Shown here: positions 50,301 to 62,400 of the stretch, piece after piece | Numbering within the stretch: position 1 is the stretch's first letter | Layout of the letters: the number at the start of each line of letters is the position of its first letter | Source of the DNA: Kudoa neothunni | Taxonomy: Eukaryota > Cnidaria | Assembly (NCBI GenBank): GCA_964304625.1 | Contig: OZ199840.1 | Coordinates: 1,860,001-1,924,000 of the forward strand | Direction of reading: 5' to 3' | DNA: 64,000 nt | Position numbers and translations under genes: made by a program | Notes under the pieces: generated by a model | The model's database searches: none | What the model was told of the DNA's origin: nothing | What the model saw: the letters and a program-made list of their open reading frames with translations, nothing else

Positions 50301-50675
50301 TCCCTTAAGACCCCCTAAAAATCATAGATAGACAAAAAATGAATAGATTGGGTTGGATGGAAAATAATTACTGTCTGTTTTAGTCGATCTGTCATAAAAT
50401 GAAACAATGGTTGAGGGAAAATCGAATAACATTTAATTTTACTAAATAATCCCCAATTAAAATAAATGTTATCATTTATTTGAAAAATTGGCATTAAAAA
50501 ATGAAAGCGCACTAGCAGACATTACAATAAACAAATAATCGGTTTGCATACACTTTTTGTAAACCTGTACTGGGTGCGATAGGTGAACAACCCAAACCAA
50601 ATACTCCCACGCGACACCAAACGATAACAAACGAGAATTAACAAAATCATTTGTCGATAAACTCTACGATAGCTG

Positions 50676-51320
50676 TTAAGAGAGATAATGTTTTCGAGCG
50701 TTAATAATGTTAGGTAGTTTCTCTTTCTTCTCCACGAATACGGCAGATTTGGGTTTGATTAATGAGTTGCGCTGTGGCAGAGATTTATTATCTTCATCTG
50801 GTGGTCTTTTGATTCAACCTCAATTGAGATGTCTTCAGATGTGGGGAGGTTAGCTGCTTGATCACCAACATCATTCGCTGGTAGTGGAACGTCCACTTCC
50901 TTCATAAACTCCTGAATTATCCTGTAACCATCCTTTCCAACCGGAATGGGACACGTCTTTCTCATCGAAATATAATTGCCGCACGCCTGACACATATTGT
51001 CCTTTTGATAGTGTAAGGTGTTGGTGAAGTTGGTTGGTTTTTTGTAGTGGTGCTGGTGTTTGATCGTCACCTTCGTTATCCTCATCTTCATCTGATTGGG
51101 CATTCTCCATGCTTGGTGCAATCAAATTGATTGGGACAGCTTCCAGTGTTGAGTTTGATTGGTTCATCACCTTTTGGTTTGGTGACGCCGATATGGGCAT
51201 AGTTGGCCCTCCACCGCCGCCAGGTGATTCGCTTGAAGATGACGTTTTTTGACGCTTGATCACACATCCCAAACAACAGCGAGCCAAACTCACCAAAAAT
51301 ACCAATCTTAGAATATCCAT
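50676..51320 (-). CDS. Secreted protein, multi-exon, function unknown
   Basis: Start ATG 51320 encodes a signal peptide (MDILRLVFLVSLARCCLG), then a Ser/Gly-rich stretch. Further on, a second frame encodes a compact cysteine-containing part (MCQACGNYISMRKTCPIPVG), then EFMKEVDVPLPAND. A 47-nt intron (donor GTTGAA after ISIE, acceptor GCCACAG) joins it in phase 0 to a last exon (RNSLIKPKSAVFVEKKEKLP) ending TAA at 50676-50678. The join between the first and second frames needs an intron of length 1 mod 3. Candidates run from GTGATG (after NQK) or GTCCCA to an AG near CCAATCAG, but I cannot choose. The first frame also stays open to 50871, so an alternative isoform or an indel is possible. I recognise no family. 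It lies just upstream of, and on the same strand as, the USP gene. Confidence 0.6.
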
Positions 51321-51725
51321 TTTTTCAAACAGGTTGGATTGAAATTGTTTTATTCCAATAGAACGCTTCTATTCATCACTGTCGTTCAGCTAACCTCATT
51401 CCCATGCATTCTATTCATACATCTCTTGAAAATAATTTTGGTAGTCATAACAAAGACTTTATTTAGAATTTTTGTATTCTACTTGATTTCCAGCATTATC
51501 CATTATCACTCTGTTTTATTACTAAGCACAGATTTGCCACCAGGTTTCTAGTACATTCGTTCGTATGCGACCAAAATAGGTTAAATTTGCTTGCAATCCT
51601 TCTATACGATTCTATACTACAACAATAGTTTCAAGTAGAGGGAATCTTTATTGCTACAATTGGAACAATCATCCTAATTTAAAGTCAAGTCGTGGCAACC
51701 AACTGTCTCTAAGTTCACTTTAAAA

Positions 51726-52215
51726 CAGGGGTCGGTAACCTATGGTTCCCAACAAATTTTCAATTTAAACAAATGCTTTGTTGGACTTCTTTGCGAGTAT
51801 TGCTGTAATATACAATGTTCGGCTTTACGTATTCATGTGTGCAATATTTCCACCTCCAAAAGACATAGAGACTAAACTACGGTCAGGTTTAACGGACGCA
51901 AGTCTCAACACCTGCATGAATCTTAATCTTACCAAGTATCAATCAGACTACAAAGCTATCTGCAAATTCATGCAGAACTCGAAGCCGCGTTAACAATGAG
52001 AAATATTCTTCATTGATTTGCAATAGCGTAATAGTACTAACGCAATTAAATAGAATTTAGTGGCTTGTTTTATCTTAAAGTGTTTTGATTGTATAAAATT
52101 CACGCATCTATATATATTTTTAGTTTTAAAACATGTTGTATGGCTCTCATGGAATTAGGTTTAAAAAATATGTAGCCTTTGTGGTTCTCTCATCAAAAAA
52201 AGTTACCGACCCCTG
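51726..52215. mobile_element. hAT-type MITE
   Basis: The left end is CAGGGGTCGGTAACCTATGG and the right end is the inverted form ...AAAGTTACCGACCCCTG. The 490-bp element has no transposase. The inner flanks (TATGGTTC.. and ..GTGGTTCTC) also relate. A clear 8-bp target duplication is not visible, only similar CTTTAAA-like flanks. Confidence 0.7.
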
Positions 52216-53600
52216 CGCCTTAAAGTTTCGAGCGAAGTTAATATATTTCTGTAATAGGAGAAATCAGTTATTTCTCATAGTTTTTACGTATCTTATAATT
52301 TCTAGTTTTGTGACGGAATATCACTCAAATGAATATCATAATCATATAATGGTTTTTTATTTTCAAAAGTACACATTTAACGTGGGAATATTCTATTTTT
52401 GTTAATACTTTGACTAGATTCAAAGGAGAAACTAGTGAGTTGATTCGCACATGTTTAGATGGATAGATCGGCGGAATTAATCATTTCTATACAAAAATGT
52501 CTAAATTTCCTCTAACTTAGAATCCAGAAAAATTAAATCGTGTATTTTTGATAGCGAACCTTGTTAATTTAATTGGTTTTTTGGCTATTTTTTTATTTCA
52601 AATTCCCCTTGGATGAATGTCAAAATTGGAAATATAATAAAAAATTAAAAATATCAATTATTTACAACAATTAATAAATCTTTAACTGGAATCTAGATGA
52701 GCAAAGGTTATTATTTTAAAAAATAAAATTTCCTTTATAATAATTTTAACAAAATTGGAGTTGGTGGACTTACGCAGCATCCGCAAATTAACTATAGGGG
52801 GTCCGTGAGAGGGCTCTTATTTTAAAAAAATGGATCTTTCGTAAATTCCTGGCTATAATAAATGCCGACTTTAAAAGCATAATTCTAGAACAATAATATA
52901 AATATACGTAAAAAATACATTTAGCGAGTATATTAATTTAGCTCAGCTAGTCGGGCGTCGGTGAATACAAAAGGTCAAGCAACACTGTTTTGTAGTATAA
53001 TTTATTAAAATGCTAGTTTACCTATTTGATTTATTTCAGAAGTTTACGTAATTTAAAAATGAATGTCAATGATGATTCAACCCTTAAAAGCTGATTTTGG
53101 ATTCTATGACCAACCATCACATCATTTAATACATAAAGTTTGTTGTATAATTTTTCATATTCTATGTATTTTAAATTTTTTAAAAATGGGTATACCAATC
53201 GACTGATGAAAATAATTAATTATACTTGGGGTGATAACAGAAAAAATATAGTAATTTAAACAAAATAATATAAAGGGATGCGTGGAGCTCAAGATAAAAT
53301 TTTAAGGATTAATGTAATGTGTGATATTTATAACAACAACATCGAAAATAATTAAGGAAATTGCTGTTTACGAGGATCATAATATGTGTAGATATGTGTA
53401 GTTTTAACTGTATTTGATTATGTTTGGTCCCTAGAATCAGTAGTCAGTAGTGATGGGTCAAGAGTAACTAATTACAGAAGATTCTAAAATATAATCTTCA
53501 TATATCAATCATAGGTGGAAGCTTTTATGATTAAAAATGGTTAGTGCGCATGCGATAGTGGATATATTAAGGATTAAAAATATCCGTCGCAAAAGCCATT
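52216..53600. other. A+T-rich intergenic DNA
   Basis: No gene or repeat recognised. Confidence 0.4.
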
Positions 53601-53609
53601 GCTTTATGC

Positions 53610-55372
53610 CAGTGATGCACAGACTTTTGGAGCCTCGGGTCTAATTTTAATCTTTTAAAATTTCTAGGAGTCAGAAAGTTTATAACTAAGGTTATAGTTC
53701 ACATTTTGGATAAATATACAAATTTTGAAACGCAATATTCGAAGTAGTCCAGAAATAATAAGTTTACTAATGTTTTAGATTGGATAACGAATGACATGGC
53801 AAACGAATAATATTCGTCCCCTGTTGGATAAAACGATATTTTTCTATCCAGGTCTCATTAAATTTTCTGTTCTCATCATAAATTTTTTTTCGAATTTCTG
53901 TCATTTCACCTTGGAAGGAAAATAAAAATAAGTTGAATTACATATGAGATATACCTTGGGTGAGCTTAATGGTTGTGTGAGCATACGTGAAATGCAGTTT
54001 AACCTTCTAAGTAGCTGAAAAAAATTACACCCTCCAAATAAAAATGGGGTAGAAATCTATCCCACTTTTTTATTTGATAAAATTTTCTTAAATAAAATTC
54101 ATCGAGTAAATTTTGAATAATGATCAATTATTAAAGTTATATTCTGAATACGCATGCGCCCATATTAATGTTACATTTTTATGGAGTGTGATTGTATTAT
54201 TAGGTGTATTTCTGCGGTTTTTTAGTTTTAACATTTAATTCAAGTTTTACAACAGCTCACAATTAATTTATCTTGTTTTAAAACTGCGCAGAAACTCATA
54301 AAATTTTTCAAATTTTTGAACATAATATGTTTTTTGGATGCTCTCTACAACATAGAATTAAGTAAAATGAGTAAGATCCATCATATTTTGAATAACCTAG
54401 TATACGAATAATGAGCTATCGTTGTATCCAGGGGAGGATGACATGCTTATATCTGTGTTGCGCATGTGCACCACCTGTATAGTGTTTCGTTATTTATTCA
54501 TTATTTACTCGATAGAATTCCCCTAAATTTTTAAAAATCACATGTATTAATATTTTAAATAATTTTATTTGGAAGGTGCTTTTACATTAACTTAATTGAT
54601 ATATGACAAGAAAGAATTTTAATTCATTTTTCTGAAAGTTTTCATAAAGATAAAAGATTATAAATAGTGGAGAGAAATTATGTTCTATTTATACATTATA
54701 ATATTGTTGGCGAAATTCACTTGGGGTAGATATCTATCCCATTTTATTTAGATGGTTAAATTGTCCTTTAATGTGGGCTCATTATCAGCTTTAACGGATG
54801 TCAATCCTTTTTATCAAAGTTTATTTTATGTTATATTTATTTTTCTTATAGAAACTTTTATTTTCGCGCACAATATAAATTCCTTGTTATTTTACATCGT
54901 TTATAAAATGCAATTTAATTATTAACCTTATTTTAACTGAACTTAACTTAAACTTCGGGGCAGCATTGTCGAACGAATTTTTAAATCATAAATCTGCCCA
55001 ATATCGACATGATTGTCTTCTCCTCTATACACACCCGAGAAGAAATAATTAAAATTAATACATGAAATTCGATTAAAAAGAGGTTTCTTCTATATCACAA
55101 GGTGCAGTGGCTAATTGCAATAAATCTTTTTTCCTATTTAGAGAGTTTTTTGATGTTTCGTTCTTAATGGTTCACAAATAATAAAGAGCTCAAATAAAAT
55201 TTTTAGTAATTTCATTAGATGTTCTCGATATATTCAATAACCAGATAAACCAATTAAAGTTAAATAACCGAATGCTTTTTTTATTTCATTTAAAAGTATA
55301 TCATTAATGTGAACTTAATTAAGGTTGATTCAGGGCTAGATGAGGTCCACGGGCTGGGGTTTGTTCACCCTG
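53610..55372. mobile_element. Probable hAT element remnant
   Basis: The left end reads CAGTGATGCACAGACTTTTG then GAGCCTCGGGTC. The right end, read inward, is CAGGGTGAACAAACCCCAGC then CCGTGG. Both fit the widespread hAT terminus CAG(G/T)G.TG..CAAAC...GGCCC. The flanks (CTTTATGC and CTTATGTA) are similar but not identical, so pairing of these ends is inferred. The right 400 bp is homologous to 3.84-4.26 kb. No transposase frame was found. A piggyBac-like MITE lies inside it. Confidence 0.45.
54030..54755. mobile_element. piggyBac-like MITE
   Basis: The left end is CCCTCCAAATAAAAATGGGG followed by TAGAAATCTATCCC. The right end is its imperfect inverted copy (GGGGTAGATATCTATCCC, then ATTTTATTTAGATGG), followed by TTAA at 54756-54759. 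The left target site is a decayed TTAC. The CCCTCCAA terminus and subterminal palindrome match the style of the element at 25.8-29.1 kb. It is nested in the putative hAT remnant. Confidence 0.6.
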
Positions 55373-56900
55373 CTTATGTAATTCCTCTCACCCATTGTAT
55401 CACTATGACTATAATATTAACTATTTGTTCATGAGTCTTGGAAATAAGGTAAAATTCAATAATTTAATTTGCTAATCATAATAATTCTAAAATATGCCCA
55501 CGTTTGACTTTTATTTTTCGTTTATTCGGTATGAAATTCCCCAGGAAAATTTGTACAAACGAATAATTCTACTATTTAAAATGATTTAATCCATCTTCAA
55601 TACAGAAAACTCTCTACGACGTAAAATATCGAATGTATTTATAAAGATAGTGTCTTTTTCCACCAGGGCTGCCGGAGGGGTTTTAGAAAAAATCCAAGGT
55701 CTATTAAAACGTTAGTTTAAAGTACAACAAAAAGAATAGAATCGTATCTATTAAAGTTTTTAATCTTCTTGCAATTCTATAATTACGTTTACAGATATTA
55801 AATTTAAATTTATCGTCGTATTATTGCAATTTATTGGCGCGAACACTCATTCATATTTAGTATCTAGTATATATCAATATGTTCACAATTAATTAATTCA
55901 TTCATCCATAGTACAAAATATATTTTGAAATAACGTTTAAATTTTCTAATGATGTACGACCATGTTAACTGAACAATTATGTAGCCGTGCCACACTAAAC
56001 AATCTAATGTGCTGTCGTTCAATATCATAAATATTTAAACCCTGAACGATATGATCTGAATAGGATACGTCATTAAAAATATAAATATTAATGTCGTACA
56101 TAATAAAATTTGTTATTATTCAATGCTTATAGTTTTTCAATAAAACCCCAAGATTTTGTAAAAAATGAAAAAACTCCCAAGAACCTAAGGTGACCATAAA
56201 AATTCAAAAATCTTTGGGAAAAACCCAAGCTCTGTTTTCCACTACGCCGGTTCATGCACAGGAAATTATAGTATTATATTTATTTCGCTTTTACAATCAA
56301 AATAACTTATAAACACGATAAAATATATTTTTCAGATATTATTTATGTATGTAAAATGATTAAAGATTATAAAACTTAATTGTCATTTTTGAAACATATT
56401 ATCGATGTATATGTACAAGATTTATGATTTAGAAATGCGATAATAATCGGAGAAAATATTTATTTTATCAAAATGAATTTTTAGTCAGAATTTACAATAA
56501 TCAACCGAATGTCTTCTCTTATAATCAACAATGTAAGGTGAATTCAATAAGTAAAATTACAAAATTTATTTTAACAATATAATTTGGCGAAGATATGTTT
56601 GTATTATTTTTGGCCTCGCGTGTAGTGGTAGTGAGTCGGTCTTAATAAATTAATTTAATACGGCGGAATGTGTTCACAGATTATTTAAAAGTCAATTTTC
56701 GTCATATACCGAAATGAAACAATATCTTGATAATTTTATTAAAGTACTGTTATAAAATGTTATATTTTTACATTAAAATTAAGGGATCTGGTTTCTCTTA
56801 CAGAATTGGAAGGAGCATCAAACCTAAAAATGAAGATAATCAGTCGGTTAATGTTAATAATAACGAATAAAAATTAATTTACAGATATATTAAATATATC
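55373..56900. other. Intergenic DNA upstream of the MULE remnant
   Basis: A+T-rich with no gene recognised. TGTCTTTTTCCACC near 55.65 kb could be a mutated left terminus of the MULE below, but no matching target duplication supports it. Confidence 0.35.
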
Positions 56901-56961
56901 TGCACCTCAGCCCTCGTTATCAAAAGATTGTCCAGCATTTATTACTACATCTACTCAAAAT

Positions 56962-58265
56962 ATGAAAAGTCTCTATTCTAACTATAATAAAGTTGTACAT
57001 ATTGATGCAACCTACAAAATAAATAAAACAAGATATCCATTGTACCCCTTAGCAGTAGTTGATTCTCGTGGACGAACTCGATCAATCTTCTTCGCTTTTG
57101 TTAAAAATGAAACTCAAAATTTTGTTGATAATGTGATATCTTTGTTTTAGAAATTAATGGAAGAAACAAAAATAACCAAAGTTATCTTTGTTGATAAGGA
57201 TTCAACTGAAATTAATTCACTAAAGAAATTTTTAATTACTGCAAATATATTGTCATGTTCTTATCATGTAGAGAAATTCACTCACTTGAAGTCAATAAAA
57301 ATACAAAAAATAGATAGAAAACCATTTATTCCGAATCATATGACGAATATCTATTCTTTTTAAAAGAAATAAAAAAAACGAATAACACATACTTTTTGTA
57401 CCTTTCGAAATGTTGGTTAGGTATTTCTGATATGTGGGCACAATGACTTTTGGATCCAATACTAACAATCGAATTGAACAAGCCCATGGAGAACTCAAAA
57501 GATTTTTATCTGAGCAATCTCCTTCGTCGAATCAGATAGATGAAATTCTTCGTTATGTTAACATATATGATAGCGAATTCACTATCAAAGGGCACAATTA
57601 TCTATGAACACACATAGAATATCGAATGATGCTGAATTAAATCAACTCCTCATTCCTTGTTCTCTTATTGTTGGGAAACGATTTTAGAGAATTTTATTCC
57701 AATGTGGGAATCAAAATCTTATTTTTTTGTTCACCTAAAATCAAACTCCGCCATGGTTGTTAAAAGTAATGGAACATTCGTCTGTGAGTGTCCCTTCTTT
57801 TTACAGCATCATCTACTTTGCAATCATCTGATCAATCTGTTAAAATTATCAAAAATAAGCATTGAACGAATCGTTACATCAAGATGGACCAAAAATAACT
57901 TTTTCAATGGAAAATCACCCGATATATTTCCTGAAATTTGTGATGATAATTCACCATTGTCGAATTCGTTTGTTGAAAACGAAATGTTATTAGACGATTC
58001 TCCTTCAAAGGATGAAAATGAGAACTTAAAGTTTCGAAAAAAATGGGTTAACTCAAAGAGTGTTACACACATTGAATTCAATTCATTGGGAGGAGAGGAG
58101 AATCAGATTTTTTACAATGAGATATCCAACTCACTACAAAATTTCGAAAAAACTGTCACTCATAGTATTAATGAAAGAAGTGCGCCAAATAAAATAATGG
58201 CATTCCAAATGAAAGGGAAGAGGTTACATCAAAAGGTAGACCTAGAATCCCAAAAAATTATTTGA
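56962..58265 (+). pseudogene. MULE transposase remnant with SWIM zinc finger
   Basis: Fragment 1 (56962-57150) contains VHIDATYKINKTRYPLYPL, the first catalytic Asp region of Mutator-like transposases. After one in-frame TAG, fragment 2 (57157-57363) contains IFVDKDSTEINSLKKF and CSYHVEKF, the second Asp and C/H region. After a frame change, fragment 3 (57657-58265) carries a SWIM finger, CECPFFLQHHLLCNHLI (CxC...CxH). The closest type I can name is the ZSWIM1/3-related MULE group. The right terminus near 58.35-58.43 kb ends GGAAAGAGAC and resembles the ends of the two MITEs, so this element or a relative may have mobilised them. Confidence 0.8.
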
Positions 58266-58354
58266 AATTTTCTAAATAACATTCTGGTTAATCATCCTAA
58301 TACTAAAAAATATATTTTATAATTTTTATACGCTATTTTGTTTGTGAAAGCGCT

Positions 58355-58429
58355 ATAACTTTTAATAAAAAGTGAAATGAATATAATCTTATAATCCCGC
58401 GCGTATGCATCGGTGTAACGGAAAGAGAC
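58355..58429 (+). repeat. Right terminal repeat related to the Mutator-type MITEs
   Basis: Read inward it is GTCTCTTTCCGTTACACCGA, followed about 15 bases later by ATTATAAGATTA, the same order of motifs as in MITE copies A and B. It marks the right end of the MULE remnant. Confidence 0.6.
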
Positions 58430-58439
58430 TATCATTTAT

Positions 58440-59464
58440 GGACATGAACGTTGAAATTTACGAGTGTTCCATTAAAGCGCTGCAAAAATAATTACGAATA
58501 GATTAAATTCGATTGATTAATCCTGTATTAAAATTAATATTTTGCGAGGTGATTCATTTATTTTCGTGAAAATATTGGATTCATGAAAAAATATAAAATT
58601 AACACCCTCCAAGGATTAATTTAAAAGAGTTATATAACCTAACACGCCCTTACCTCTCGATTACAAAGATTTTTTTGATCGGCACACCTCGCTACAAAGG
58701 GACAGATGCGAGTAGAGAGCATTCTTTATAACTTTACGAAAGAATTGCAGTAACTAACTAGAGTCTTGGATAGTCACGCCACGTGCGTAATATCACAATA
58801 AAACATAAATAAATCAATAACTATCCAATTTATGACATTGATCACATATTACTTCAATTTTGCTTTAGAAACATTAAATTATCTCTAGTTTTTATACATT
58901 TTATGTGCCATGTATAATTATGGCTTGTGTGACTACGCAAGACCCATACACAAGTCACAGTATATACAAAAAATATTAGAAAAAAGGAAAATAATTCTTT
59001 GGAACCCGATCTAAAAAGAAGTTTCTTAATCCACCACTCAATGGTTAAAATAATTTAAACAACACCCACAACGAAACAAACTAAAATCAGCGAAGCGAAT
59101 TAATTAAAGCAAAAAGATATTACACCCAAAAAGTCTTTAAAATTCACACAACAGGATTCAACATGTAGAAACAAATATTTGACCTACCTACCTACCTACC
59201 TACCACCGTCGGTAAAAATAAGGTATCCCAAAAAAAGCGCGACACAATATAACTCAATTAAGATCCACGTAGACACAACAAATATAAATATCAAATATGC
59301 GCATTCAGCCAAAAAACAAACAATAATATAAACGACACCAAAATTATTCATTCTATAACGAAAAAAGGTCACATAAACAAATATTTTCATCAAAAAAAGT
59401 ATGAATTATAAAGTGCGGCTTCAGTGAAGACAAATGAATCCATAAGAAAGTAGGAAAGTTGGAA
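58440..59464 (-). other. 3' flank of the CPEB gene
   Basis: Non-coding. It presumably includes the CPEB 3' UTR (minus strand) and holds a CTAC microsatellite at about 59183-59204. TTAACACCCTCCAAGG near 58.6 kb resembles a solitary piggyBac-type end. No clear AATAAA close to the stop was identified. Confidence 0.4.
59183..59204. repeat. (CTAC)n microsatellite
   Basis: Five to six tandem CTAC units in the 3' flank of the CPEB gene. Confidence 0.9.
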
Positions 59465-62400
59465 TTAGTTGGAGGATTTATTGTTGCCATAGTTGTTATT
59501 GTGGTTGGTAGTTCTACGGAACTGGAATTGGCGATGATAGCCGTTGGATTTGCTTTGTTGGGGTTGCATATGTCCGAATTCTTCTTGATGAGTAGCCCAA
59601 CAATTATCACAAAAATATTTGAGACAATCTCTATCCACACAAAAGTATTGTCCCATGGGTTGGTTGGAGTTGGTGTTGATGTTGTTATTGTTGTTGGCGT
59701 TGGAAGACGGCGCACTTCTGGAATTCATTTGAATTCCACAATCTTCACAGTGTTGGTCATCGGAGAAAAAAGGTTTGATTTCAACACGTTTTTCCATTCC
59801 ACACAACTTTAAAGTGATAAAATGAGCCTCAAGTGCTTTAAGATAACACTGAGTGTTTCCAAAGGTGACACTTGCTGCTCCTTTGGGGTAGGAATACTCG
59901 AGATCAACATCGATTTCAACAAGATCCACTCCACCAAAACAATGGTTCATGTTGTCAAAGAGTTCACGCGCTTGAGCTTGACGAGGAATGCCACCAACAA
60001 AAACGGTTCGTTTGCATCGTGGTACTGGTTTTTCGATGGTGCTTCTTGGCGACCAAATGGCATCAGTAAGAGTCCATGGGCGTATTTGCACCTGTTTGCT
60101 TTCAGAGCGTTGACTGGAGACAGTCCAGAAGAATTTTTCATCCACCTTGGTGCAACGGTTGATCAGATTGACCACACTGTCCGCATGTTCAAACAACAGA
60201 AATGCGTATCCTTTGGGGGGAAGACCGGAGTTGCTGTCCAATTTGTGCGGCCAATCAACAACCAATTCGCCAAATCGTTTGAATTCAAGTGCAATCTGAG
60301 TTTCGGTGATATCTTGAGGAAGTCCTCCGACAAACACTTTTCTTGAGAACACCTCTCTCTTGACAATATTGACAATAGTGGATTCGATTTTGTTATTATG
60401 ATTAGTTGTGTGGGTGGCAACCTTATTTGTTGCCGCGGAATTGATGCTATTGTTGAAGTTATGTACCGGTGTAAGGGACTGTTGGCGAGGTCGCGGACTT
60501 TCAGATTGAGGTCGGAATTCGCACGCACTATGTCTTGGAGATTGACGGAAACTGTACGCAGCGGATGCAGTAGTATACGAGGAGGTAGACGCAGCCGACA
60601 TTCGTGTCAAAACAGATTCATGTGGTACCGGTGGTGAATCACTTTGGCACACGACGCAGAACGATTTCAAAGCACCATGCAAACACAACAAATTGTGCGA
60701 GGTGGATACTGTTGATTTCAGGTCAGGAAAATCACGATCAATTGTCAGATCGGACAACGCATTCATTGCAGAGGCCACACCTTCATCAATCCGAGCTTGA
60801 ATATCAGAACTATCACCCAACGATCTGGTTCGTGGACCATTATCAGATACTGAGTTGCGTTTGGAGCTGTCATGGATTGTTGGTGTGGTGGCATCGCCAT
60901 CACCACTCTTAAACTTATATCTCCCAGCAGAAGGAACATTTCCATTTTGACTTCTTCTTCGCACAGTGGTGGGAGTGTTGATATTCGATGGGAGAGGAGT
61001 TTGATTGATCTGCTGTTGGAAATAGTGTATATTTCTTGGGTTGGATCCAATTGGGCCGAACTCCATATTTCTATGATCCTCATCCGAACTGATAGACAAA
61101 TCGATTGCACCGCGTCTGATGGAATCGTGCAAACGCTCATAATCGTTCGCATCGAAATCAACAGTTTTTTGTGAACTCAAATAGGGATCATTGGTTCTAT
61201 AGTTGTGGATGGAGTTGTGTCTTGGTGAGTTGAAATGATTGCTTATAGAGTTTCGTTCGCTTTGAGATTCGACTATGTTTGGTCGGGATATTCCCGCCGA
61301 AGTACCTGCTGAATTGGCATTTGATGTATTCTCCGAGTCACCAACGCCCCCACTGGTCGTAAATATTTGGTGGCTGTTCGATTTGACCACCTGGGAACGA
61401 CGGGGGTAGGAATTGAAACGTTCACCGGTTGCAGAAGTGTGTGCATGGTTACTACCACCATTGCCGTGGTAAGCATTTGCATGAGCGTTATGATAATTGT
61501 TGTTGGTTTGGGAGGAACGACCACCTTGTTTTTTCGAGGTATCAAATCCAGTTGCTCTAAGGATCTCATTCACGTCATCATTCTCCATCAAACAACTGCT
61601 GATTCCACCACCACCACGTTGCATCATTCCATTTGAATCATGTAGAAAACTGTTGGCTGAAGATTTGGTTGCCATGACGATGGCCTTGTGATCTTTGGTA
61701 GATTGAGAGAGAATATTATTGATTTGTGTGCACACATTCTCATTGCCGAACGCGGAGATTGTGGTTGTGTTGGCTACCGATAGCATTTCCGGGGTGATCA
61801 CATCGGCTCCACCAATGAGCATGCTGTTACGATGTACCATTTGGCTGTAACGACCACCGCCAGAGATATTGTGGGTGTTATTCGTGGTGGAACTGTGGCT
61901 GAAGTGCATCATGTTGTGTTGGCGTGAAGATAGATGGTTATGGTTGGAAGTTCCAACATGCGGCGATATGGGCCGATTGCCGGCCATTGCATACTGAGTG
62001 TCGTATCCATAGCTGCCATTGTTCATAAAAAAACTGTGGTCAACGGAACCACTGTAGTAGGGGTTGGACGGGGAATGATGTGGAGGAGGAGGGGGAGGAG
62101 GAGGAGGAGGAGGCGGTGGTATTGATTGTTGACCGCTGAAATGATGACTACCCATGGGGTTGTTAGGATGACGATGGGAACCTCCATTATTCATTATGGT
62201 TGGAGAAGTGTGATTGGGCGGTATATGACTCCCGTAATAATTAGGATTGTTGCTGTAATAATGAGTAGACCCATTGAAATTCATATTTTGGTGACTGAGA
62301 GGGTTGTGTTGTTGTAGATTGTTGTGGAAATTGGATGGGTGTGAGCTGAGATGATTGTTCATAGCATTTGATTGAGATGGCGGTCCATTGTAGAAAAAGT

